Assembly: GCF_003259935.1 (NCBI RefSeq)
Contig: NZ_QLMH01000003.1
Location: 271,896-335,895, forward strand
Reading direction: 5' to 3'
Source of the DNA: Paranoxybacillus vitaminiphilus
GTDB lineage: Bacteria > Bacillota > Bacilli > Bacillales > Anoxybacillaceae
DNA: 64,000 nt
Numbering within the stretch: the stretch's first letter is position 1; each line of letters starts with the position of its first letter. This document shows positions 42,407 to 51,453 of this stretch, piece by piece. The notes beneath the pieces were generated by a model, which worked only from the letters and a program-made list of their open reading frames with translations, searched no databases and was not told the DNA's origin. The position numbers were made by a program, and so were the translations under genes.

Positions 42407-44074
42407 GTGAAGCAGCGACAAGAGCGAAAACGGTTAGGTGATTTGTTAGTTGAAGCTGGATTGATTACGCCGGAGCAATTGCAGGAGGCGCTAAAAGAGA
42501 AAGCGCCGGGTCAAAAGCTCGGAGATGCGCTCTTGCAGCGCGGATATATTACGGAACAACAGTTAATTGAAGTGCTCGAATTTCAATTGGGCATTCCTCA
42601 TGTCAGTTTATATCGTTATCCGATTGACCCGAAGCTGACAAATCTTGTCCCAAAGGAATTTGCGAAGCGCCATATGGTCATGCCGTTAAAAGCGGAAGGA
42701 GACCGATTGCTTGTGGCAATGGCCGATCCGATGGATTTTTTCGTCATCGATGATTTACGCCTTTCGACTGGGTTTCATATTGAGACCGCGATTGCTTCAA
42801 AGGACGATATTTTGCGCGCGATTAACAAATATTACGACATCGACGAGTCGGTGGAAGATTTTTTACGAATGACTCCGGTGCCTGAAACGGTTGAGGAAGA
42901 ACGGGTGATCGAAGAAGACTCGCCGATTGTCCGCCTTGTCAATCAAATTTTACAATTAGCAGTCGAGCAACGGGCAAGCGATATTCATATCGACCCGCAA
43001 GAAACAAAAATATTGATTCGCTATCGCGTTGACGGAGTGTTGCGTACCGATCGCGCGCTGCCAAAACATATGCAAAGCGTATTAACGGCTAGAATCAAAA
43101 TTTTGGCAAACATGGATATAACCGAGCACCGCATCCCGCAAGACGGCCGGATTAAAATCAACTTAGACTTCCATCCGATTGATTTGCGCGTTTCTACGTT
43201 ACCGACGATTTATGGAGAAAAAATTGTGATGCGCGTCCTTGATTTAGGGGCGGCGCTTAATGATATTCATAAACTGGGATTTAATAAATTAAATTTGCAG
43301 CGGTTTACCGAACTGATTGAAAAACCAAACGGAATTGTCTTAATTACCGGGCCGACCGGTTCTGGGAAATCGTCTACTCTTTATGCGGCATTAAATCATT
43401 TAAACAGTGAAGAAGTCAACATTATTACAATTGAAGATCCCGTTGAATATCAGTTGGAAGGAATTAACCAAATTCAAGTAAATCCGAACGTTGGGCTGAC
43501 GTTTGCCCAAGGATTGCGCTCCATTTTGCGGCAGGACCCAAATATTATTATGGTCGGGGAAATTCGTGACAGGGAAACGGCGGAAGTCGCGGTTCGCGCT
43601 GCCCTCACTGGACATTTAGTGTTAAGCACGCTTCATACAAATGATGCATTAAGCACTGTCACGCGGCTCATTGATATGGGGATTGAACCGTTTCTTGTTG
43701 CTACTTCTCTTAACGGGGTTGTTTCACAACGGCTCGTCCGCCGCATATGCCGCGATTGCCAGCAGGAGCAGGAACCGACAAAACGAGAAATTGAAATTTT
43801 TGCCAAACGTGGTCTGAAAATTGAAAAGTTGATTCGCGGCCGCGGCTGCCCGATGTGCAATATGACCGGGTATAAAGGCCGTATCGCGCTTCATGAGCTG
43901 CTCGTCATGACAGATGAAATGCGCCGTGTTATTTTAAATAAGGAACCGTTTTTGAAACTGCACGAGCTCGCCATAAAAAATAAAACGATTTTTTTGATTG
44001 ATGATGGTTTACTGAAGGTAAAACAAGGTTTGACGACGCTCGAAGAAGTATTGAAAGTGGCCATTTTAAGCTAA
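42407..44074 (+). CDS. pilB: Type IV pilus extension ATPase PilB
   Basis: The 555-residue assembly motor powers pilin polymerisation at the inner face of the membrane. The N-terminal MshEN (GspE_N) domain has two RLGxxL...G...L...L motifs (about residues 8-58). The ATPase core has Walker A GPTGSGKSST and Walker B in IIMVGEIRD. The C-terminal zinc motif is CRDC...CPMC. GTG 42407 follows TAGGGAT; ATG 42401 in the same frame is an alternative. It is followed by pilT after 11 nt. Confidence 0.93.
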   Translation: MKQRQERKRLGDLLVEAGLITPEQLQEALKEKAPGQKLGDALLQRGYITEQQLIEVLEFQLGIPHVSLYRYPIDPKLTNLVPKEFAKRHMVMPLKAEGDRLLVAMADPMDFFVIDDLRLSTGFHIETAIASKDDILRAINKYYDIDESVEDFLRMTPVPETVEEERVIEEDSPIVRLVNQILQLAVEQRASDIHIDPQETKILIRYRVDGVLRTDRALPKHMQSVLTARIKILANMDITEHRIPQDGRIKINLDFHPIDLRVSTLPTIYGEKIVMRVLDLGAALNDIHKLGFNKLNLQRFTELIEKPNGIVLITGPTGSGKSSTLYAALNHLNSEEVNIITIEDPVEYQLEGINQIQVNPNVGLTFAQGLRSILRQDPNIIMVGEIRDRETAEVAVRAALTGHLVLSTLHTNDALSTVTRLIDMGIEPFLVATSLNGVVSQRLVRRICRDCQQEQEPTKREIEIFAKRGLKIEKLIRGRGCPMCNMTGYKGRIALHELLVMTDEMRRVILNKEPFLKLHELAIKNKTIFLIDDGLLKVKQGLTTLEEVLKVAILS

Positions 44075-44085
44075 AGGTGAGAATG

Positions 44086-45129
44086 ATGAAACAAAGACTA
44101 GAGCATTTGTTGCGTGCGGCTTTTGAACTTAAAGCATCAGACTTGCATTTGACGGTCGGTGTTCCGCCGATTATGCGGATTAACGGTGAGCTAAAAAAAT
44201 ACGGCCAAGACGTGTTGCGGCCGGAAGATACAGAAGCGATGGCAAAAGCGATTATTCCGGAAGGATTATGGCAGCAGTTTCAAGAAAAAGGAGAGCTTGA
44301 CTTTTCTTATGGGATTCCGGGAATTTCCCGTTTTCGTGTCAACACGTATAAACAGCGTTCGTGCGTGTCGCTTGCTGTGCGTGTGATCCCGACGAAAATT
44401 CCGACAATTGATGAGCTGCAATTGCCGGAGGTGCTGAAGCGGATTGCGCATAAACCTCAAGGGCTTGTGCTCGTGACAGGACCGACCGGGAGCGGAAAAT
44501 CGACAACGCTGGCAGCGATGATTGATTATATGAATCGCACAATGCGGAAGCATATTATCACACTTGAAGATCCGATTGAATATTTGCATAAGCATGGAAA
44601 CTGCATCATTGACCAGCGTGAAGTCGGCTTTGACACGAACAATTTTGCCAACGGTTTGCGTGCAGCGCTGCGGCAGGACCCGGATATCATTTTAGTTGGG
44701 GAGATGCGCGACTTAGAGACGATTCACACGGCGATTACAGCGGCAGAAACGGGTCACCTTGTCCTTGGAACGTTGCATACCTCAAGCGCACCGGCAACAA
44801 TCGACCGGATTATTGACGTCTTTCCGCCGGCACAGCAGTCACAAATTCGCATTCAGCTCGCTTCCGTACTAGTGGCGATTATTTCGCAACGTCTATTTCC
44901 TAACGTGCAAAAAACGGGACGGGTCGCGGCAACAGAAATTTTAATTAATAACTCGGCAGTGGCCAACTTAATCCGTAACGAAAAAATTCATCAAATTATG
45001 AATGTCATGCAAACAAGCCGTGCTTTAGGGATGCATACGCTAGAAATGAGCATTAAGGAACTGCTGCAGGCAGGCCTGATTTCCAAAGAGGCAGCCGAGC
45101 CTTATTTAATGCAGGAGCGTGGCGAATAA
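44086..45129 (+). CDS. pilT: Type IV pilus retraction ATPase PilT
   Basis: The 347-residue hexameric ATPase depolymerises pili. Seen are GVPPIMRINGEL near the start, Walker A GPTGSGKSTT, Walker B LVGEMRD, the His box GHLVLGTLHT, and the C-terminal AVANLIRNEK, corresponding to the AIRNLIRE motif needed for retraction. ATG 44086 follows AAAGGTGA; an ATG one codon earlier is possible. Its presence separates this system from a simple competence pseudopilus. Confidence 0.93.
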   Translation: MKQRLEHLLRAAFELKASDLHLTVGVPPIMRINGELKKYGQDVLRPEDTEAMAKAIIPEGLWQQFQEKGELDFSYGIPGISRFRVNTYKQRSCVSLAVRVIPTKIPTIDELQLPEVLKRIAHKPQGLVLVTGPTGSGKSTTLAAMIDYMNRTMRKHIITLEDPIEYLHKHGNCIIDQREVGFDTNNFANGLRAALRQDPDIILVGEMRDLETIHTAITAAETGHLVLGTLHTSSAPATIDRIIDVFPPAQQSQIRIQLASVLVAIISQRLFPNVQKTGRVAATEILINNSAVANLIRNEKIHQIMNVMQTSRALGMHTLEMSIKELLQAGLISKEAAEPYLMQERGE

Positions 45130-45130
45130 A

Positions 45131-46342
45131 ATGGCACAGTTTAAATATGAAGGCCGCGACGTGCACGGAAGAAAACAAAGAGGAGTCATTACGGGTATAT
45201 CGAAACGGGAAGCGATACTGAAACTGCGCGAAAAAGGAATTAAAGTGATTGAAATCAATGAAGTTCCGGAAACGATATTAAATAAAGAAATTACGTTCGG
45301 CAAACCTGTCAAATTAAAAGATTTTGTCATTTATTTGAGGCAATTTTCCACCCTGCTCAAAGCAGGTGTTTCTGTTGTTGATTCGACAAGGATATTGGCA
45401 AGCCAAACAGAAAGCAAAGCGCTGAAAAAAGCGCTTGCCGATGTTGAAGAGGAGCTCCGCGCTGGCAATCCGCTATCAGCGGCAGCCGCGAAGCATAAAC
45501 GAATTTTTCCGACGATGTTCGTTAATATGATTAAAGCAGGCGAGGCGGGCGGAAACATGGACGAGACGCTTGATCGGTTGGCCGATCATTTCGAAAAAGT
45601 GCATCGGACAAGACAAAAAGTCATTTCCGTTCTCGCATATCCATTTATTGTTTGCATAATTGCCATCACCGTAGTCATCTTTTTGTTAGTTGCCGTTGTA
45701 CCAACGTTTGTACAAATGTTTGTAGATTTTGGCGCCGAGCTTCCGGCAATTACAAAATTTGTCTTAAAGTCTAGTGAATTTATGCAATCATATTGGTGGT
45801 TTGTGATTTTGGCAATGATTTCGGTTTATGTGCTGTTCGTGCTGTTAAAAAAACGGAAGGAAACGAAATATTATATTGACTATATGATGCTGAGGATGCC
45901 GATTTTTGGAAAAATGCTACAAAAAGCGGTGCTAGCAAGAATGGCGCGGACATTAAGCTCGCTCTTTTCCAGTTCGGTGCCGATTTTGCAGGCGCTCACG
46001 ATTGTCGCCGATGTTGTTGACAACGAAGTGATAGCGAAGGTGATTGAACAATCACGAGATTCACTTGAACGCGGTCAATCGTTGACGGAACCGATGAAAA
46101 AGCATTGGGTCTTTCCGCCGCTTGTAACGCAAATGATTGCGATTGGCGAGGAAACAGGGGCGTTGGATGCAATGCTCGCTAAAGTGGCTGACTTTTATGA
46201 AGCGGAAGTGGAAACGGCAACAGACCGGTTGAAATCGCTTATTGAACCGATCATGATCGTCTTTTTAGCCGGTATTGTCGGAACAATTGTTACATCGATT
46301 TTAGTGCCGATGTTTGACATTTTTAATCAAATTCAACAATAA
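45131..46342 (+). CDS. pilC: Type IV pilus inner-membrane platform protein PilC
   Basis: The 403-residue GspF-family protein begins MAQFKYEGRDVHGRKQRGVI and has two cytoplasmic domains plus three membrane helices (about 165-195, 220-240, 370-395). It couples the PilB and PilT motors to the filament. ATG 45131 matches the family start; an in-frame GTG at 45119 lies inside pilT. Confidence 0.93.
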   Translation: MAQFKYEGRDVHGRKQRGVITGISKREAILKLREKGIKVIEINEVPETILNKEITFGKPVKLKDFVIYLRQFSTLLKAGVSVVDSTRILASQTESKALKKALADVEEELRAGNPLSAAAAKHKRIFPTMFVNMIKAGEAGGNMDETLDRLADHFEKVHRTRQKVISVLAYPFIVCIIAITVVIFLLVAVVPTFVQMFVDFGAELPAITKFVLKSSEFMQSYWWFVILAMISVYVLFVLLKKRKETKYYIDYMMLRMPIFGKMLQKAVLARMARTLSSLFSSSVPILQALTIVADVVDNEVIAKVIEQSRDSLERGQSLTEPMKKHWVFPPLVTQMIAIGEETGALDAMLAKVADFYEAEVETATDRLKSLIEPIMIVFLAGIVGTIVTSILVPMFDIFNQIQQ

Positions 46343-46431
46343 TCTGCATAATAAATATTTTCAACGCATGAATAAATATTGTAAAATGGTAATAGTAAAA
46401 AAGTCTTATAATAAAGAGAGGAGAGGGGAAT

Positions 46432-46947
46432 ATGTTTAAGCGTTTTTTAAAGAACCAAAAAGGTTTGACGCTGATTGAACTGTTGGCTGTTGTTGTGATT
46501 TTAGGGATTATTTCGGCGATTGCCATTCCGAGTATCGGAGGGTTAATTGACAACTCGAAAAAAGATGCGCATGTGGCGAACGCGCAGCAAATGATTAATG
46601 CGGCGAAAATTGCGGTGACAAGTGATAAAGGGATAGTGCCAGGTAAAGGTAAAAGTATTTATTTGAATCTAGCATACCTAGAAGAAAGATATTTAGAAAC
46701 TGTGAAAGATCCAGATGGTGGTACTTACACAAAAGCAACTGCCAATACTCCTAGTGCTGTGGACACATCTAGTTTTACGGAACCTTCAAATGACTCTTAC
46801 GTAGTTATTTCTGCCGATAATAATAATAAATTAAGTTATAAAGTAAAATTAGTGAATTCATCACGCGGAGTTCAAACCGGTGGACAAGGTAATGCTGCAG
46901 GGAAAGCTGTTGCAGAGACTGATTTAAGTCGTGAAAATGTAAGATAA
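46432..46947 (+). CDS. pilA: Major type IV pilin
   Basis: The 171-residue prepilin has leader MFKRFLKNQKG and mature N-terminus LTLIELLAVVVILGI, with Glu+5. The helix continues to about residue 60. The C-terminal 110 residues carry no cysteines and are visibly more A+T-rich in codon use than the neighbouring pil genes, as expected for a diversifying surface domain. GAGAGGAGAGGGG precedes the ATG. A TATAAT at 46407-46412 hints at an internal promoter, which a highly expressed pilin would need, but no -35 was found. Confidence 0.9.
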   Translation: MFKRFLKNQKGLTLIELLAVVVILGIISAIAIPSIGGLIDNSKKDAHVANAQQMINAAKIAVTSDKGIVPGKGKSIYLNLAYLEERYLETVKDPDGGTYTKATANTPSAVDTSSFTEPSNDSYVVISADNNNKLSYKVKLVNSSRGVQTGGQGNAAGKAVAETDLSRENVR

Positions 46948-46971
46948 CTTTTGTAATTTAGGTAGATAAAG

Positions 46972-47727
46972 ATGCAAGAGTATTTTTATTATATCTCTAT
47001 CATCTCTCTCCTCCTCGGTTCCTTCTTTAACGTCGTTGGTTTGCGCGTTCCGAGGGGGGAGTCGATTGTCAAGCCGCGTTCGCATTGCCCGGGCTGTAAG
47101 CGCACGCTTACGGCTTGGGAGCTTATTCCTGTTTTATCATATGTTGTTCAAGGCGGAAAGTGCCGCGGTTGCGGCAGCCGCATTTCGCGGGTTTACCCGT
47201 TCATAGAGCTGGCTACGGCGATTCTTTTTACGATTTCACCGCTTTTGGTGGGATGGTCAAAGGAATTAGTGATTAGCTGGACGCTCATTTCTTTGTTGAT
47301 GATTATTGTTGTTTCTGATATTCACTATATGGTTATTCCTGATAAAGTGCTGCTGTTTTTTGCAGTCATTTTTATTATGGAGCGTATTTTTATTCCATTG
47401 GACCCATGGTGGGATTCGCTTGTCGGAGCGATGATTGGATTTTCGCTTCTTCTGTTGATCGCTTTTTTCAGCAAGGGCGGCATGGGAGGAGGCGATATTA
47501 AACTATTTGCCCTGCTCGGTTTTGTGTTAGGGGGGAAAATGGTGCTGCTCGCCTTTTTCTTTTCTACGCTTTACGGCACCATCTTTGGACTGATTGGGAT
47601 GGCATTTGGCAAAGTGCGCCGCGGCGAGCCGATGCCGTTCGGTCCTTATATCTCAATCGGAACGCTTACTGTTTACTATTTTGGACAAATGATCATCGAT
47701 TGGTACAGACAGTTCATTTTGTTTTAA
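46972..47727 (+). CDS. comC: Prepilin peptidase and N-methyltransferase (PilD/ComC)
   Basis: The 251-residue polytopic aspartyl protease cleaves prepilins after the Gly of KG and methylates the new N-terminus. Zinc cysteines are in CPGCKRTL and CRGCGSR near residues 35-65. The catalytic aspartates are in VSDIHYMVIPDKV and in GGGDIKLFALLG. The position between folC and spoIIB is that of B. subtilis comC, so this is likely the shared peptidase for the pilus and for the competence pseudopilus encoded elsewhere. Confidence 0.94.
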   Translation: MQEYFYYISIISLLLGSFFNVVGLRVPRGESIVKPRSHCPGCKRTLTAWELIPVLSYVVQGGKCRGCGSRISRVYPFIELATAILFTISPLLVGWSKELVISWTLISLLMIIVVSDIHYMVIPDKVLLFFAVIFIMERIFIPLDPWWDSLVGAMIGFSLLLLIAFFSKGGMGGGDIKLFALLGFVLGGKMVLLAFFFSTLYGTIFGLIGMAFGKVRRGEPMPFGPYISIGTLTVYYFGQMIIDWYRQFILF

Positions 47728-47741
47728 TGTGAGGCGAACAT

Positions 47742-48743
47742 ATGAAAATGTTCAAATGGTTTCAACGGCATCAAAGAATCGCAAACATTGTTATGAAAGA
47801 CCATGTTATTCGTTATTTAGAATTAAAGCAAACGAATCCGCTTATATTATCCCGCTGTGAAGAGCGCTATCTTCCAAGCGGCATTATTCAGGAAGGAAAA
47901 ATTGTCGACGAGGAAATATTGGCAACGATATTAGAAGAATGCGTTTCCGATTGGAAAATAAAAAACCGCCGCGTCCGCTTTATCGTTCCAGATCCGGTCG
48001 TTGTAATTCGCTCTATTTCTCTTCCAAAAGAATTGGAAGATGATGAAATTCGCAGCTATTTATTTATGGAATTGGGAACAACGATTCATCTGCCGTTTGA
48101 AGAACCGGTATTTGACTATACGATTGTTGAACGGACGAAAGAAAAGCTCGTTATTTTATTATTTGCTGCACCGGAGCATATAGTCAAAAGCTATTCGGAG
48201 CTGCTCGAAGAAGTGAAGCTCCGCCCGATTGCTGCTGATATTTCACCTTTATGTATATACCGTTTATTTCACGCTGCCGATCAAGCGAAAAAAGAAGATC
48301 ATTTATTGCTTGTGCAAGTTGATTTATCGGCGGTTAATGTGAGCGCTTTTCATCAACATCGTCCCATTTTTATGCGCCAGCTGTTATTTGAACCGGAATT
48401 TGACCAATGGGAAAAGAAAACGGATGCATTCGGCAGCATTGCTTTAGAATGGCAAGGGGAGGAAGAGGAGCCGCTTCGCCAACTGGAAGATGTATATAAA
48501 GAAATTGAGCGGGTGATGAGCTTTTACCGCTTTTCCATTCAGCAGGGAAATGCACAAATTTCCCGGATTTTACTAACAGGTGACCATCCGTATTTATCGC
48601 AAATTTATGCAGCGATGCGTGAGCGCTTTGACATTTCTGTTGACATTTTATCTGAGAATGTCATTGCTTCTGCCAACCGTAAAACAATTTCGCCATCCTA
48701 TCATCTTGCATTAGGATTAGCGTTAAAAGAGGGAACTTCGTAA
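47742..48743 (+). CDS. pilM: Pilus assembly actin-like ATPase PilM
   Basis: The 333-residue cytoplasmic protein of the PilM/FtsA-like fold has RFIVPDPVVVIRSISLPKELEDDEI and GTTIHLPFEEPVFDY, both typical of PilM. It recruits the cytoplasmic N-terminus of PilN and links platform to motors. TGAGGCG precedes the ATG. Its stop shares one base with pilN, so the two are coupled. Confidence 0.88.
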   Translation: MKMFKWFQRHQRIANIVMKDHVIRYLELKQTNPLILSRCEERYLPSGIIQEGKIVDEEILATILEECVSDWKIKNRRVRFIVPDPVVVIRSISLPKELEDDEIRSYLFMELGTTIHLPFEEPVFDYTIVERTKEKLVILLFAAPEHIVKSYSELLEEVKLRPIAADISPLCIYRLFHAADQAKKEDHLLLVQVDLSAVNVSAFHQHRPIFMRQLLFEPEFDQWEKKTDAFGSIALEWQGEEEEPLRQLEDVYKEIERVMSFYRFSIQQGNAQISRILLTGDHPYLSQIYAAMRERFDISVDILSENVIASANRKTISPSYHLALGLALKEGTS

Positions 48744-49357
48744 TGTTGGTCGAAATTAACCTGCTACCGAAAAAAGAACGAAAAAATGCCGCTTTATTGT
48801 TTATTTTATTCATTACCCTGTTTTTTGCCGCAATCGGCAGCGCTGTTTTTTATTTCTATATGCAAAGGGCCGAACAGAAAATCGAATCGTTGACAAAGCA
48901 GATTGAGCAAATTAAAACATTAAGAATAACAGAGGAACAAAAATTGGCTAATACCGAGTCGCTTACAGCTGTTCAAGATTTAGAAAATGCCGTGAATTGG
49001 GCGAAAGACTATCCGATTAAAACGGTTCTCCTTCTTAAAGAATTATCGAAATTGCTGCCGGAACGCGGCTTTATGATGAACTTTTCTTATGAAGAAGCCG
49101 GATCGATTCAGTTAACGGTTCAATTTGATACGAGCCGGGAGGCGGCGTATTATTTGAAAGCTTTATCTGATGCCGAGTTTGTCGCGGAGGCATATCTTGC
49201 AAGTCTTACTGTGGAAGAGAAAAAAGATTATATCAGCTCAACTAACGAAAATAAAACAAACGAAATGAAAAATGTTCTTCCGCGCTATATTGGCCAATAT
49301 CAAATAAAGGTGAACAAAGAGGTATTGAAAAAACTGGAAAAGGAGGAGCGGCAATGA
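48743..49357 (+). CDS. pilN: Pilus alignment protein PilN
   Basis: The 204-residue single-pass membrane protein starts MLVEINLLPKKERK, carrying the INLLP PilM-binding motif. A membrane helix (about 17-39), a coiled coil (40-70) and an extracytoplasmic ferredoxin-like domain follow. It overlaps pilO by four bases. Confidence 0.88.
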   Translation: MLVEINLLPKKERKNAALLFILFITLFFAAIGSAVFYFYMQRAEQKIESLTKQIEQIKTLRITEEQKLANTESLTAVQDLENAVNWAKDYPIKTVLLLKELSKLLPERGFMMNFSYEEAGSIQLTVQFDTSREAAYYLKALSDAEFVAEAYLASLTVEEKKDYISSTNENKTNEMKNVLPRYIGQYQIKVNKEVLKKLEKEERQ

Positions 49358-50172
49358 GTCTTCTATTGTCTAAACGGCAACTGTTGCTGCTTCTCGGCAT
49401 ATTCATCACCATGGGCCTTGCTTTTTTTGTGCTTTATTCATATATTTTGAAACCGATGCATGAGCGGATTGAGCAGCTGCAGCAAACGCTTTCGACTGAA
49501 CAACAATTGCTTGATGCAACAAGGGAGCAGACTGCCCAACAAGAAACAGAAATAACGGAAAGTGTCGTTGAATTGCAAAAAAGAGTGCCTGTAAAGCCGA
49601 TGGTCGAACAGCTATTGCTTGATTTAGAACGGGCGGAAGTTGTTTCAGATAGTTTTATATCAAGCATTTCCTTTACTGAAGATTCAGAGGTGACAACGCA
49701 GCCTTCTGCTTCTGAAAGCGATACGGACGCTGCAGCGGAACAGCCGCAAAGTTCATCTGTGGCGGAACAGTTGAATACAGGAATCCAATCTGTACAAAAG
49801 CAGGGAAATGAACAGCAGCCCAATCAGCCTGCGATTCCGCTTCCGAACGGGTTAAAAAGCATTTCTGCGACGCTTACGGTACAATCGCCGACTTATTATC
49901 ATTTAGAGCGCTTTTTAGAAACGCTTGAAGGATTAAAGCGGATCGTTTCGGTCCAATCATTATCATTTGCCGGAAATCAAGAAGTAACTTCTGCTGCGGC
50001 AGAAATCAAACCGTTAACTTATTCATTGACAGTGGCTGCGTTTTATTATCCAAGCCTTGCTGATTTACAGGATAAAGTTCCGCCTCTTGATGTTCCGCCG
50101 CCAAGCGAAAAGCGGAACCCGCTGACAGAAATGCTGCCTCATTCAGATAAGGAAGATAAGAGAGCGCCATAG
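49354..50172 (+). CDS. pilO: Pilus alignment protein PilO
   Basis: The 272-residue single-pass membrane protein has a helix at about 8-30, a coiled coil at about 30-75, a low-complexity Ser/Gln/Glu linker (110-155) and a C-terminal globular domain. It pairs with PilN to align the platform. The proline-rich end (VPPLDVPPPSEKR) could contact cell-wall components. It is the last pilus gene; GGAGGAGCGGCA precedes the start within pilN. Confidence 0.82.
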   Translation: MSLLLSKRQLLLLLGIFITMGLAFFVLYSYILKPMHERIEQLQQTLSTEQQLLDATREQTAQQETEITESVVELQKRVPVKPMVEQLLLDLERAEVVSDSFISSISFTEDSEVTTQPSASESDTDAAAEQPQSSSVAEQLNTGIQSVQKQGNEQQPNQPAIPLPNGLKSISATLTVQSPTYYHLERFLETLEGLKRIVSVQSLSFAGNQEVTSAAAEIKPLTYSLTVAAFYYPSLADLQDKVPPLDVPPPSEKRNPLTEMLPHSDKEDKRAP

Positions 50173-50233
50173 AGGTTGTCCGTTGAGTACATTACTGATT
50201 GCGTGTCATCAGCAAAATTTGCCGAAAACCTTC

Positions 50234-50275
50234 GAGAACAAGACGACAAATGTCTTGTTCTTTTTTTCTTTTTTT
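50234..50275 (+). terminator. Terminator of the pilus operon
   Basis: GAGAACAAGAC pairs with GTCTTGTTC, then TTTTTTTCTTTTTTT. Confidence 0.88.
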
Positions 50276-50319
50276 ATGATAAGATCGCCAAGAAATAATG
50301 AGACGAGGATGGTGAAAAG

Positions 50320-51294
50320 ATGGACAAGCAAGAGAATAAAATATCGATTAAAATAAATGGAAGCGAACGGCCTTTTACGACAGAAGAAGCGGCTATTTCA
50401 AAGCATCTAACAAACGAAATAAGGGAAAAAAAGGAACGGCTGTTTGAAAATGATCATAAACAGGAAAATGAGCACAGTGTTATGGATTGGACGGAATTAC
50501 GTAAAGCGAAAGCGAGCCCGATAAAGAAAAAATCGTTGAACAGCACTGTCAGAAAACATAAGTCAGCGCTTGTTTCGATTTTCACTGCGGTAGTGATTGG
50601 AACAAGTCTCGGTTTTGTTGTGTTAAACTTTCTTTCCGAGGAAAAAGTAAATGGAACACCAGAAGAATTCGTTTCTTCGTCTAATTCCGCTTTGCCGCCG
50701 CCGCATACGGAAACAAAAGAGCAAGCGGCCGGCAGCGCCCAACAGTCAGCTTTTTCTGTTTATGTGATTCAAGCAGGGGTTTTTTCGACAGCAGAAGCGG
50801 CCGGAGAATATAGGAGCAAATTAAATAATGCCGGCATTCCTGCGGTTGCCTTCGGAGAAAAACCAACGTATTTATTTATTGGCATTGGTTTAGAAAAGGA
50901 AGCATTGCGTCCTGTAAGTGAACTTTATCAACAAAAAGGGCAGGAAACGTACATGAAGCCGATGACGTTAGCACCGGAAGCCGATGCAGAAGCAAATAAA
51001 ATTCTGGCAGCCAGTCAATCGTTTTACGAAAAATTAATTTCTGCATCCGTACAACTGTCGGGAGGACAGTCATTAAGCGATGAAATAAAAAAAGATTTAC
51101 AAAACGAATATAAGCAGTTCCAAACCGTCAAAGCGCCGGGCGCCAAAAACGCAGTTGAATATAAAAAACGTTTGGAAAACGCTTATGCATTATTCACTTC
51201 CTTTGAGCAAACAAAAGATGCACAATTGCTGCCAAAAATTCAACAACAGCTTTTAGAAGCATTAACGCTTTATATGGCGTTTACAAGCAAATAA
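50320..51294 (+). CDS. spoIIB: SPOR-domain sporulation protein, SpoIIB-like
   Basis: The 324-residue bitopic membrane protein has a cytoplasmic N-terminus, one membrane helix (about 85-107) and an extracytoplasmic SPOR domain (about 147-215: FSVYVIQAGVFSTAEAAGEYRSKL) that binds denuded septal peptidoglycan. It lies between the prepilin peptidase and maf, as spoIIB does in B. subtilis, where it speeds septal wall thinning during engulfment. The ATG follows GAGGATGGTG. Confidence 0.88.
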   Translation: MDKQENKISIKINGSERPFTTEEAAISKHLTNEIREKKERLFENDHKQENEHSVMDWTELRKAKASPIKKKSLNSTVRKHKSALVSIFTAVVIGTSLGFVVLNFLSEEKVNGTPEEFVSSSNSALPPPHTETKEQAAGSAQQSAFSVYVIQAGVFSTAEAAGEYRSKLNNAGIPAVAFGEKPTYLFIGIGLEKEALRPVSELYQQKGQETYMKPMTLAPEADAEANKILAASQSFYEKLISASVQLSGGQSLSDEIKKDLQNEYKQFQTVKAPGAKNAVEYKKRLENAYALFTSFEQTKDAQLLPKIQQQLLEALTLYMAFTSK

Positions 51295-51298
51295 CCGA

Positions 51299-51340
51299 AA
51301 AAGCTGTCTCATACATATTCGCTGAGACAGTCTTTTTTTT
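51299..51340 (+). terminator. Terminator of spoIIB
   Basis: AAAGCTGTCTCA pairs with TGAGACAGTCTTT, ending in eight T's. Confidence 0.87.
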
Positions 51341-51374
51341 GCGGAAATTTGCATGAAAATGTCATTTTTAAAAA

Positions 51375-51403
51375 TTGTGTCTAAATGCAAGATTTGATAC
51401 GAT
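51375..51403 (+). promoter_or_regulatory. Promoter for maf-radC
   Basis: TTGTGT (51375-51380), 17-nt spacer, TACGAT (51398-51403) preceded by TGA, an extended -10. Confidence 0.6.
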
Positions 51404-51453
51404 ACTATTGTATCTTCCAATTTGAAACAAATGCTCATACAGGGGGAATGCAG

